From the NCBI GenBank assembly GCA_019459185.1, contig JAIBEO010000217.1:19405-83404 (forward strand): a DNA stretch of 64,000 nucleotides. Reading direction: 5' to 3'. Each line of letters starts with the position of its first letter. Positions within the stretch are counted from its first letter, which is position 1. The DNA comes from Rhizobium sp. GTDB lineage: Bacteria > Pseudomonadota > Gammaproteobacteria > Xanthomonadales > Xanthomonadaceae. Under the pieces are notes generated by a model that was not told the DNA's origin, did no database searches, and worked only from the letters and a program-made list of their open reading frames with translations. The position numbers and the translations under genes are program-made. This document shows positions 10,046 to 22,185 of this stretch, in pieces.

Positions 10046-10990
10046 GTGACTTCAGAGATCGAGAACGAAGGCGTCGGGTATATCAAATTCGTTGGCTCTG
10101 CCGTTGAGGACGGAGCTATTGGGGCAGATGCTGCGGGCAACTCACTGCTTGCGCTTGATGAGCTAATTCGCTACTTCAATCGGCAACAGTCCAAGGGATT
10201 CTCTTCCCTTCCTTACGAAATCACTGTTAAGACACATAAGGGTTCGTGGGAGGTTGTTGTTCTCGGCGGCATTGGCATCTTCGCTGCCGCCTACATCAAG
10301 AAAGCCGCAGAAAAAATGGCGGAGAACGATTTTGCCGAGTTCGGCTTTAAGGACGTGCTTCGCAAGTCTGTAGACGCCCTACGAAAGCTTGTCGAACTTG
10401 CCAAGCACACCAAGGGAAAGCTCGACTTCTCATCTCCAGATCTCTCATGGCGGATAGCAGATGGCACAGTTGGGGTGCAAAACGACCAAGGTGAGATATT
10501 TTACATTCCCTTGGAGTACTTCCAGTGGTACACCGGAATTTCTAGTAACGTCCTGAAAAAGCTCACTGGCCCAATCCAAGACAACCGCTCACTTGTTATC
10601 GGAAGCGAGCACCATGGCCAAGTCGAGCAAACTATCATCACCACATCTGATAAAGCCTATTTTGGCCATGAGACTGCCTCGAACGAAGAAGAATTTCTCT
10701 TCCCGGAGCTTGAGCACGGCCAAGTGGTTGAGCTAGAGGGTCGTTTGACCCGCGGCAATGAGAACACCAATTCAATTGGCTTTGAGTACAGCGGTCACGT
10801 TCTCAACTGCATTCCAGAGGCAGGGAGCATTATCCAGTTCAAGCCGGCGCTGTTCCTGCGGTGCCGCGTTGTCGCAACAGTCACTCGCTTGCTCAAACAG
10901 CACACTGAGGCTGAGCGCCGCCCCACACTCATACTCAAATACGTGATCCCACTGGAGAGCGACAACCAGCTCGGCCTGTTTGGGCGCTAA
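10046..10990 (+). CDS. Uncharacterised 314-aa protein on the second gene cassette, possible TM segment
   Basis: ORF fills the interval between attC1 and attC2; hydrophobic VVVLGGIGIFAAAYI; no confident family assigned. Confidence 0.7.
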   Translation: MTSEIENEGVGYIKFVGSAVEDGAIGADAAGNSLLALDELIRYFNRQQSKGFSSLPYEITVKTHKGSWEVVVLGGIGIFAAAYIKKAAEKMAENDFAEFGFKDVLRKSVDALRKLVELAKHTKGKLDFSSPDLSWRIADGTVGVQNDQGEIFYIPLEYFQWYTGISSNVLKKLTGPIQDNRSLVIGSEHHGQVEQTIITTSDKAYFGHETASNEEEFLFPELEHGQVVELEGRLTRGNENTNSIGFEYSGHVLNCIPEAGSIIQFKPALFLRCRVVATVTRLLKQHTEAERRPTLILKYVIPLESDNQLGLFGR

Positions 10991-11045
10991 TAATTCATTC
11001 AAACCGACACCGCTTCGCGGCGCGGCTTAATTCAGGCGTTAAGTC
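10984..11045 (+). other. attC recombination site 2 (integron cassette)
   Basis: GCGCTAATAATTCATTCAAACCGACACCGCTTCGCGGCGCGGCTTAATTCAGGCGTTAAGTC; near-identical to attC1 across the palindrome. Confidence 0.82.
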
Positions 11046-11070
11046 TCTCAGGGGGAGACGGGGTGGAACC

Positions 11071-11272
11071 CCTCGGGCTGCCACTGCAGGCCGCGTACCA
11101 CCAGGTTTGGCCGCAGCGCCAGTGCGCCCAGGCCGCGGCCGAATGCATGCCGCAGTACACCACCGGCAGCGCCATCATGCCCAACAAGCGCAACCCCGAC
11201 CTGGTGGAGCTGATGCGCGCCACCTACGCCAGCATCGCCGCCGCCCGCACAGCGTCACGAAGCCGAACACGG
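11071..11272. pseudogene. Rearranged argH remnant: three pieces, the middle one inverted
   Basis: 11072-11146 resembles 12191-12262 on the same strand; 11149-11249 is nearly the reverse complement of 12339-12440 ([32 protein letters not shown]); 11251-11272 resembles 12444-12465. Confidence 0.8.
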
Positions 11273-11305
11273 GCCGCGCAGGAGGCCTGTGCACAGCCTG
11301 CCCAT

Positions 11306-11401
11306 CGTTGGGCTCGATATGCGCCAAGGGATTCGGCGCCGACCTCGTGCGCCTGCGAAAAAGTCTCAGCGCATGCGGGCAAAGGAAGGCGGATATTCCA
11401 T
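11306..11401 (+). repeat. Copy 2 of duplicated about 96-bp potentially structured element upstream of a lipoprotein gene
   Basis: See 8730-8825. Confidence 0.75.
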
Positions 11402-11474
11402 GACTGCCGCAGTCGATCACCGAGAGGGTATTTCGCCTGATCGAATGCCAGGCATTCAACTACAGGGGAAACAA

Positions 11475-11960
11475 ATGAAAAAGGCCGCAATCGCTTTTGT
11501 ATTGGCGCTCTTGGTGGCATCGCTCACTGGCTGCGTGACCACAAATGCCACGACGCTCGGCACCGCCACGGCACAGCGCCCTGCGCTAGCCCCTGAGCAG
11601 GTAGCCCTGTATCGCCTCGCAAGCCAGGTGCCCGGGAAGTACGAGGAGATCGCACTGCTGAACTCTGCAGGCGATTCGGGATTCACCGACGAGGCAAGGA
11701 TGTTTCAGTCGATGAAAAAGAAGGCCGGAGAGCTGGGCGCAAACGCCGTCATCCTCGACGCCGTGAGCGAGCCGAGCGCCGGGGCCAAGGTTGCGGCCGC
11801 CATCTTTGGTGTTTCCGCCCAGCGAAAGGGCAAGGCGGTAGCCATTTACATATCCCCAGGCTCCGCCCCCAGCTTCCCGACCGCCGAAGCCTCTGCTCAG
11901 CCCCAGAACGGCGAATGCGTAAGCTGTGCCAAGATCGCCAGGGACTTCAACGAGGGATAA
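11475..11960 (+). CDS. Putative lipoprotein, 161 aa
   Basis: MKKAAIAFVLALLVASLTGC lipobox, AGGGGAAACAA RBS region. Confidence 0.75.
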   Translation: MKKAAIAFVLALLVASLTGCVTTNATTLGTATAQRPALAPEQVALYRLASQVPGKYEEIALLNSAGDSGFTDEARMFQSMKKKAGELGANAVILDAVSEPSAGAKVAAAIFGVSAQRKGKAVAIYISPGSAPSFPTAEASAQPQNGECVSCAKIARDFNEG

Positions 11961-11968
11961 GGAAACGC

Positions 11969-14194
<2,226 letters not shown>

Positions 14195-14202
<8 letters not shown>

Positions 14203-14803
14203 GGCCGCCACCGTGCTCGAGCTTGAAATCCAGGTTGCGCCGCACCACCGGCCATTCGCTGTCCAGGATGGAATAGACCACCGTGTCGCGCAGGTGCCCG
14301 TCGGGCATGCGCATCTGCCGGCGCAGGATGCCGTCGAAGTGCGCGCCCAGGCGTTCGATGGCGGCGCGCGAGCGGTGGTTCATCACGTGCGTGCGCAGTT
14401 CCACCACGCTGCAGCCCATGGCGTCGAAAGCGTGGCCCAGCAGCAGGCGCTTGGCCTCGGTGTTGAGCGCGCTGCGCTGCACCCGCGCCGAGTACCACGT
14501 GTAGCCAATCTCCAGGCTGGGCACCACCGGGTCCATGCGGAAGAAGCGCGTGCTGCCCACCGGCTCGCCGCTGGCGTCGCGAACGAGGAAGGGCATGGCG
14601 GTGCCGGCCTCGCGGTCGGCGATGGCGCGGGCCAGGTAGGCCCACACGGTTTCCGGGCCCGGCACGGTGGTGTACCAGAGGTTCCACAGCTCGCCGTCGC
14701 TGGCCGCGGCCAGCAAGTCTTCGGCGTGGTGCGGCTGCAGCGGTTCGAGGGTCACGTGGTGGCCCTCGAGGATCGGCGGAATGGTCCAGTGCAGGCTTTG
14801 CAT
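14195..14803 (-). CDS. GNAT-family N-acetyltransferase within the arg operon
   Basis: [38 protein letters not shown] typical of RimJ/RimL-like GNATs. Confidence 0.85.
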
Positions 14804-14805
14804 GC

Positions 14806-16104
<1,299 letters not shown>

Positions 16105-16109
16105 CTCGG

Positions 16110-17213
16110 TCACGCGTTTTGCTCCAGCAGGCGGGTGTAGGTGGCGGCGGCGGTGGCGAGCTGGTCGAGCTCGACCCACTCGTCGGCCGTGTGGGCCTGG
16201 GCGATGTCGCCCGGGCCATAGACCAGGGCGGTGAGCCCGGCCTGGGAAAACAGCGAGGCTTCGGTCCAGAAATCCACGGCGTTGCCGATGGGCAGGACGA
16301 GCGCATCGGCCAGGTCACGCGCGGCGAGGCGCTTTTCCTCGGCCCGGGCGATGTCGCCGGCCGGCAGCGAGGGGCCGCGGAAGGTTTCTTCGTAGTGCGC
16401 CAGCGCGGCCGGGTCGGCCAGGCTGCGGAAGTGCGCGTGCATGGCGTCCAGGTCCATCGACGGCAGCGGCCGGAAGCCGAAGCGCAGCTCGGCCGCCGGC
16501 GCGATCATGTTCGCCTTGATGCCGCCCTCGATGCGGCCGATGTTGAAGCGCAGGCCGGTGAGCCCGCCGAAGCGCGCGTGCGACTGCGCCTGGGCATGGT
16601 CCAGCGCCTGGGTGCCCCAGCGCATGGCCTGGTGCACGGCGCTGAGGTCGAAGGCGTTGGCGCCCGAGGCGTGGCCGGCTTGGCCCTGGAAGCGCATCAG
16701 CACCGAACTGATGCCGCGGTGGGCCAGCACGGCCTCGCAGCGGGTGGGTTCGGCGACGATGGCTTCTTCGAAACCGTGGTCACTGGCCAGGAAGGCGGCG
16801 ATGCAGCGGGCGTCGTTGGCTTCCTCGTCGCTGCTGAACAGGAACGCGGCGTCGCCGGTGGTGCGCTGCGCGGCGGTCACCAGGCCCGCGGCGGCGCCCT
16901 TGATGTCGCAGGCGCCGAGGCCAATGGCCTTGCCGCCTTCGACGCGCAGCGCGTGCGGGTCGGCGCTCCAGTTCGGCGACGAGGGCACGGTATCCAGGTG
17001 CACGTTGAACACGCGCTTCGGGTTGCCGCGCACGGCCAGCATCGACACCGCGCCCGCACCGTGGTCGGTCACCGTCACGGTGAAGCCCGGCAGCTGCGCG
17101 CGCAGGTAATCGAATATCCCGCCGGTGCCGATGGCCCGCGGCGGGTTGCGTGTGTCGAAGGAGACCAGCGCGTCGAGGTGGCGAAGGACGTCCGGCAGCA
17201 GGGTGTCGGTCAT
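16110..17213 (-). CDS. argE': ArgE/M20 deacetylase (by context N-acetylcitrulline deacetylase)
   Basis: M20 motifs [23 protein letters not shown]; next to argG and argF'. Confidence 0.82.
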   Translation of the reverse strand: MTDTLLPDVLRHLDALVSFDTRNPPRAIGTGGIFDYLRAQLPGFTVTVTDHGAGAVSMLAVRGNPKRVFNVHLDTVPSSPNWSADPHALRVEGGKAIGLGACDIKGAAAGLVTAAQRTTGDAAFLFSSDEEANDARCIAAFLASDHGFEEAIVAEPTRCEAVLAHRGISSVLMRFQGQAGHASGANAFDLSAVHQAMRWGTQALDHAQAQSHARFGGLTGLRFNIGRIEGGIKANMIAPAAELRFGFRPLPSMDLDAMHAHFRSLADPAALAHYEETFRGPSLPAGDIARAEEKRLAARDLADALVLPIGNAVDFWTEASLFSQAGLTALVYGPGDIAQAHTADEWVELDQLATAAATYTRLLEQNA

Positions 17214-17214
17214 G

Positions 17215-18414
17215 TCAGCCCTTGGGGTTGATCTCGGCCCAGAGCGTGCTGGACATACCGTACAGGCGGATGAAGCCTTCGGCCTCGGCCACGCCCCAGT
17301 CGGCCGACTGGGCGTAGGTGGCGCCCTTGGCATTGAGGATGTGCGGCGAGCGAACGGCCACGGCGTCCACGCGGGCGCCCTGGGTTTCCAGCACCACTTC
17401 GCCGTTCACGCAGGACTGGCTGGAGGCCAGGAAGGCCTCGAGGTCGGCCTTGAGCGGGTCGTTGTAGAAACCTTCGTACACCAGCTCCACCCACTTGCGC
17501 GCCACTTCCGGCTTGAAGCGGTTCTGGTGCTTGGTGAGCACGGCTTCCTCGAGCGCACGGTGCGCGGTGAGCAGCGCGGCCAGGCCCGGGGCCTCGAAGA
17601 TGATGCGGCCCTTGAGGCCGATGGTGGTGTCGCCGGTGTACAGGCCGCGGCCCACGCCGTACTTCGCGAACAGGCCGTTGAGCTTGGCCAGCAGCTCGGC
17701 GCCGGGCATCACCACGCCGTCGAGCGCCACGGCCTCGCCCTGCCTGAAGGTGAGGGCCACGCGCAGCGGCTGCGCCGGCCATTCGGCGCGCGGCGCGCAC
17801 CAGCCGCGGGCGCCCTCGCCCGGGGCTTCCCAGCGGTCGATCTCGCCACCGGACATGGTCAGGCCCAGCAGGTTTTCGTTGATGGTGTAGCTCTTTTGCT
17901 TGGCGCGCACTTCGAAGCCGCGCTCTTCCAGGTAGGCCTGCTCGTAAGCGCGGGTCTGGGTGTGTTCCTTCTGGATTTCGCGGATGGGCGCGACGATCTG
18001 GTAGTCGCCTGCGGCCTTCACCGCCAGGTCGAAGCGCACCTGGTCGTTGCCCATGCCGGTGCAGCCGTGGGCGATGGCGCGGGTGCCGATCTCGGCGGCG
18101 CGCTTCAGGGCGGCGTCCACGATGAGGTAGCGGTCGGACACCAGCAGCGGGTACTGGCCCTGGTAACCCTCGCCCGCCATCACGAACGGCTTCACGAAGC
18201 CGTCCCAGATGGCCGGGCCGCCTTCCACCGTGACGTGGCTGGCCGCACCCAGCTCGGCCGCGCGGGCTTCGATGTAGGCGCGCTCTTCCGCGTCCACGCC
18301 GCCGGTGTCGGCGAACACGGTATGAACGGCCCAGCCGCGCTCCTTCAGCCAGGGAATGCAGAAGCTGGTGTCGAGGCCGCCGGAGAAGGCGAGGACGATG
18401 TGCTTGTCGGTCAT
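17215..18414 (-). CDS. argG: Argininosuccinate synthase
   Basis: [30 protein letters not shown]. Confidence 0.95.
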   Translation of the reverse strand: MTDKHIVLAFSGGLDTSFCIPWLKERGWAVHTVFADTGGVDAEERAYIEARAAELGAASHVTVEGGPAIWDGFVKPFVMAGEGYQGQYPLLVSDRYLIVDAALKRAAEIGTRAIAHGCTGMGNDQVRFDLAVKAAGDYQIVAPIREIQKEHTQTRAYEQAYLEERGFEVRAKQKSYTINENLLGLTMSGGEIDRWEAPGEGARGWCAPRAEWPAQPLRVALTFRQGEAVALDGVVMPGAELLAKLNGLFAKYGVGRGLYTGDTTIGLKGRIIFEAPGLAALLTAHRALEEAVLTKHQNRFKPEVARKWVELVYEGFYNDPLKADLEAFLASSQSCVNGEVVLETQGARVDAVAVRSPHILNAKGATYAQSADWGVAEAEGFIRLYGMSSTLWAEINPKG

Positions 18415-18439
18415 GTCTGTTTCCAGGGGAGAGAGGGAA

Positions 18440-19444
18440 TTACTGATTGGCCAACGCCGCCATCACGGCCTTCTGCACATGCAGCCGGTTCTCGGCTTCC
18501 TCGATGGCGATGCACTGCGGCGAATCCATCACGGCATCAGTGGCCTTCACGTTGCGGCGCAGCGGCAGGCAGTGGCTGAAGACGCCGTTGTTGGTCAGCG
18601 CCATCTTGGCTTCGTCGACGATGAAGTGCTTGTGCGCGTCGCGGATGGGCTTTTCCTGCTCCCAGCGGCCGAAATACGGAATGGCGCCCCAACTCTTGGC
18701 GTACACCACATCGGCGCCGGTGTAGGCCTCGGTGATGTCGTGGCTCATGCGGAAGGAGCCGCCCGATTCGGCCACGTTGTCACGCGCCCAGCCCAGGTAG
18801 CGCTCGTCGAGCGCGTACTCGGGCGTGGGGCACAGCAGGGTCACGTCCATGCCCATCCGCGTGGCGATGGTGAGCGCCGAATTGGCCACGGCGGTGTTGA
18901 GCGGCTTCGGGTGGTAGGTCCAGGTGAGCACGAACTTCTTGCCGCGCAGGTCGGTGGTGCCGAAGTGCTCCTGCAGCGCCAGCGCATGCGCCAGCTCCTG
19001 GCAAGGGTGGGTGATGGTTTCGAGATTGATCACCGGCACCGTCGAATACTTCGCGAAGGCGCGCAGCACCTTGTCCTCGCGGTCCACGGCCCAGTCCTGG
19101 AACTTCGGGAAGGCGCGCACGGCCACCAGGTCCACGTAGCGCGACAGCACCCGCGCCACCTCGGCGATGTGCTCCTCGGCCTCGCCGTCCATCACCTTGC
19201 CCAGCTCGAATTCGATGGGCCAGGCGTCCTTGCCCGGCTGCAGCACCACCGCGTGGCCGCCGAGCTGGAAGGCGCCGAGCTCGAAGCTGGTGCGGGTGCG
19301 CAGCGAGGGGTTGAAGAACACCAGCGCGATGGACTTGCCCTTGAGCTGGTCACCGGCCTTGCTGCGCTTGAACGCGGCGGCCTGGGCCAGCACGGCGTCG
19401 AGCTCGGCGCGGGACCAGTCCTGGGTGTTGAGGAAGTGCTTCAT
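18440..19444 (-). CDS. argF': N-acetylornithine carbamoyltransferase (AOTCase-type)
   Basis: [48 protein letters not shown]. Confidence 0.92.
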   Translation of the reverse strand: MKHFLNTQDWSRAELDAVLAQAAAFKRSKAGDQLKGKSIALVFFNPSLRTRTSFELGAFQLGGHAVVLQPGKDAWPIEFELGKVMDGEAEEHIAEVARVLSRYVDLVAVRAFPKFQDWAVDREDKVLRAFAKYSTVPVINLETITHPCQELAHALALQEHFGTTDLRGKKFVLTWTYHPKPLNTAVANSALTIATRMGMDVTLLCPTPEYALDERYLGWARDNVAESGGSFRMSHDITEAYTGADVVYAKSWGAIPYFGRWEQEKPIRDAHKHFIVDEAKMALTNNGVFSHCLPLRRNVKATDAVMDSPQCIAIEEAENRLHVQKAVMAALANQ

Positions 19445-19481
19445 CGCGGAATCCTGAGGAGAAAGGGGAAAACCAAAACAA

Positions 19482-19509
19482 AAAAGCCCAGCACGAGGCT
19501 GGGCTTTTT
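19482..19509 (-). terminator. Intrinsic terminator in the argF' leader (candidate attenuator)
   Basis: Minus strand AAAAAGCCCAGC-CTCGT-GCTGGGCTTTTTT followed by GTTTTGGTTTT, upstream of argF'. Confidence 0.8.
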
Positions 19510-19534
19510 CCGGTGAACGAGCGACGGCGTCCGG

Positions 19535-19639
19535 TTACCCAGCGAAGATGTGGGGTTCCGGTCGGCGCGCGCGAGACGTCATGCCCGCCGCCATGTAGGC
19601 GGAGCTCAGGACGTCGGCGGCGGAAAGGCGCAGGTTCAT
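19535..19639 (-). CDS. Candidate arginine leader peptide MNLRLSAADVLSSAYMAAGMTSRARRPEPHIFAG
   Basis: 34-codon ORF just downstream of a promoter-like sequence, R-A-R-R cluster at codons 23-26, stop just before the terminator. Confidence 0.6.
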   Translation of the reverse strand: MNLRLSAADVLSSAYMAAGMTSRARRPEPHIFAG

Positions 19640-19648
19640 GGGGGTGGG

Positions 19649-19677
19649 AGTATGCCGGCCGGGGCTCCCGGCCGCAA
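19649..19677 (-). promoter_or_regulatory. Putative sigma70 promoter for the arg operon
   Basis: Minus strand TTGCGG-N17-CATACT immediately upstream of the leader ORF. Confidence 0.45.
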
Positions 19678-19679
19678 GC

Positions 19680-20249
19680 TCAGCGGACGGCCGCGGAGGG
19701 CTCGTCGGGGGTCACCGAGACCCGGACCCGCAGGCGGTTGCCCGGGTCGTACGGCAGGCGGGACATGTACTTGTCGCCCTTGTACATGTACTCCACGTCG
19801 TAGCCGACCACTTGGCGCTCCTCGCGCTCGACCTCGACGATGCGGCAGCCGCGGGCCTCGGCCTCGGCCTTGTTGCGGGCCACGCTGTTGCCGATCATGC
19901 CGCCGGCGACCGCGCCGGCCACGGTGGCGGCCTTGCGGCCGTCGCCCTTGCCGACCTGGTTGCCCAGGGCCGCACCGACGATGGCGCCGATGACGGTGCC
20001 GTTGGTAGTGCGACGGGAGTCACGGTATTCGACCGTGTCCTCGCAGCGCTCCTCGGGGGTGCGGGTGCGGACGACCTCGACCACCTCTTCCGCACGCAGC
20101 ACCTGGGCGTAGCCGTAGCTCACGTTTTCCGGCACCGCTTGGGCGTACTCGTCGTAGCCGGCGTCTTCGTACGGGTCGGATTCGTACTGCGCGAAGGCCG
20201 GGGCCGAAGCCAGGACCAGCAGGGGCAGGACGCGGGTGGCGAAGCTCAT
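19680..20249 (-). CDS. Glycine-zipper 2TM-domain exported protein
   Basis: Signal peptide; NGTVIGAIVGAALGNQVGKGDGRKAATVAGAVAGGMIGN. Confidence 0.85.
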   Translation of the reverse strand: MSFATRVLPLLVLASAPAFAQYESDPYEDAGYDEYAQAVPENVSYGYAQVLRAEEVVEVVRTRTPEERCEDTVEYRDSRRTTNGTVIGAIVGAALGNQVGKGDGRKAATVAGAVAGGMIGNSVARNKAEAEARGCRIVEVEREERQVVGYDVEYMYKGDKYMSRLPYDPGNRLRVRVSVTPDEPSAAVR

Positions 20250-20369
20250 GGTTCGTTCTCCGGGCAGACGCTGGAATTCAAGCACCGGACTGCTGAACCC
20301 TGGCCTAAGATTTTCGTTAAACGCCGGCCGCGGGCTTGCTAGACTCAAGGTTTCCGCCTGCGCCGCGCC

Positions 20370-21740
20370 ATGGAACTGCGACTCTACAACAACCTGAACC
20401 GCCAGCTGGAGGTCTTCGAACCCCAGGACCCGAACCGGGTCACGATGTACGTCTGCGGACCCACCGTCTACAACTACGTGCACATCGGCAACGCCCGCCC
20501 GCCGGTGGTGTTCGGCGTGCTGGCGGGCCTGCTGCGCCGGCGCTACGGCAAGGTCGTTTACGCCCGCAACATCACCGACGTGGACGACAAGATCAACCAC
20601 GCCGCCCGCGAGCTGGGCGTGCCCATCTCGGAAATCACCGGCAAGTACGCCCAGGCCTACGCCGAGGACATGGCCCGGCTGGGCGTCGCCCCGCCCGACG
20701 TGACCCCGCACGCCACCGCGCACATCCCGCACATCATCGCCATGATCGAGCGGCTGATCGAGTCCGGCCACGCCTACGCGGCCGAGGGCCACGTGCTGTT
20801 CTCGGTGCCCAGCTTCGCCGACTACGGCAAGCTCTCGCGCCGCGACCCCGAGGAAATGCTGGCCGGCGCCCGCGTCGAAGTGGCGCCCTACAAGCGCGAC
20901 GCCGGCGATTTCGTGCTCTGGAAACCCTCCCCGCCCGACCTGCCCGGCTGGCCCTCGCCCTGGGGCGTGGGCCGCCCCGGCTGGCACATCGAGTGCTCGG
21001 CCATGGCCGAGGCGCACCTGGGCGAAACCATCGACATCCACGGCGGCGGCGTCGACCTGCAGTTCCCGCACCACGAAAACGAGATCGCCCAGAGCACCTG
21101 CGCCCACGGCGGCCGCACCTTCGCGCGCTTCTGGCTGCACAACGGCCTGCTCAACTTCGGCGGCGCCAAGATGTCCAAGTCCATCGGCAACGTGGCCCTG
21201 GTGCACGAACTGCTGGAACAGCACCCGCCGGAAGCCCTGCGCTACGCCCTGCTCTCGGCCCACTACCGGCAGCCGCTGGAGTGGTCGGATTCGCTGATCG
21301 AACAGTGCGTACGCACGCTCGACCGGCTCTACGGCACCCTGCGCGACCTGGGCGACGTGCCCGTCATCGAGCCCATCGTGCCGGTGGCCATCGAAGCGGC
21401 CCTGTGCGACGACCTCAACACCCCGGCCGCCCTGGCCGAACTGGCGCGCATCGCCGGCGAGGCCCGCAAGGCCGAATCGCCCATCGCCCGCGCCAGTCTG
21501 AAGGCCGAGCTGCTTGGTGGCGGCCTGCTGCTGGGCCTGCTGCAGCAGTTGCCGGCGGCCTGGTTCGGCCGCGGCGGCGCCGAGGGCGACGACGCCCGCA
21601 TCCAGTCCCTGGTGGACGAACGCAACGCCGCCAAGAAGGCGCGCGATTTCCTGCGCGCCGACGCCATCCGCAAGCAGCTGGCCGAAGAAGGCGTGCTGCT
21701 CGAGGACACCGCGCAGGGCGTGCGCTGGAGGCGTGCCTGA
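20370..21740 (+). CDS. cysS: Cysteinyl-tRNA synthetase
   Basis: [44 protein letters not shown]. Confidence 0.96.
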   Translation: MELRLYNNLNRQLEVFEPQDPNRVTMYVCGPTVYNYVHIGNARPPVVFGVLAGLLRRRYGKVVYARNITDVDDKINHAARELGVPISEITGKYAQAYAEDMARLGVAPPDVTPHATAHIPHIIAMIERLIESGHAYAAEGHVLFSVPSFADYGKLSRRDPEEMLAGARVEVAPYKRDAGDFVLWKPSPPDLPGWPSPWGVGRPGWHIECSAMAEAHLGETIDIHGGGVDLQFPHHENEIAQSTCAHGGRTFARFWLHNGLLNFGGAKMSKSIGNVALVHELLEQHPPEALRYALLSAHYRQPLEWSDSLIEQCVRTLDRLYGTLRDLGDVPVIEPIVPVAIEAALCDDLNTPAALAELARIAGEARKAESPIARASLKAELLGGGLLLGLLQQLPAAWFGRGGAEGDDARIQSLVDERNAAKKARDFLRADAIRKQLAEEGVLLEDTAQGVRWRRA

Positions 21741-22171
21741 TGCGCCCCACCGAAACCAGCGCCGCCGAGGCCCAGGCCGCCATCGCCGAGGAATTCAGCT
21801 TCTTCGGCGACTGGTCCGAGCGCTACCAGTACCTGATCGACCTGGGCCGCAAGCTGCCGCCCTTTCCCGAGGAATGGAAAACCGAGGCCAACCGCCTGCA
21901 CGGCTGCCAGTCCATGGTCTGGATCGTGGCCGAAGGCACGGCGGACGAGCTCGAATTCCACGCCATCAGCGACTCGACCATCGTCTCGGGCCTGATCTAC
22001 CTAGCGCTGCGCGTCTATTCGGGCCGCAGCGCCACCGAAATCCTGGCCACCTCGCCCGGCTACATCGCGGCCATCGGCCTGGCCAAGCACCTTTCGCAGA
22101 CCCGCAGCAACGGCCTCGCCTCGCTGCTGCAGTTCATCCAGGACACCGCGCGCCGGCACGCCCCGGCCTGA
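21740..22171 (+). CDS. sufE: SufE-family sulfur acceptor
   Basis: RYQYLIDLGRKLPPFPEEWKTEANRLHGCQSMVW. Confidence 0.92.
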   Translation: MRPTETSAAEAQAAIAEEFSFFGDWSERYQYLIDLGRKLPPFPEEWKTEANRLHGCQSMVWIVAEGTADELEFHAISDSTIVSGLIYLALRVYSGRSATEILATSPGYIAAIGLAKHLSQTRSNGLASLLQFIQDTARRHAPA

Positions 22172-22185
22172 CCCGAGGAACCGCC

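Noticed and set aside
11063-11440. 125-aa ORF containing [24 protein letters not shown]
   Set aside because: Chimeric reading through the argH remnant and the 96-bp repeat; not a real gene.
19660-19676. GGCCGGGAGCCCCGGCC hairpin as the main terminator of the glycine-zipper gene
   Set aside because: Stem is plausible but has no U tract and overlaps the promoter-like spacer; left unannotated.
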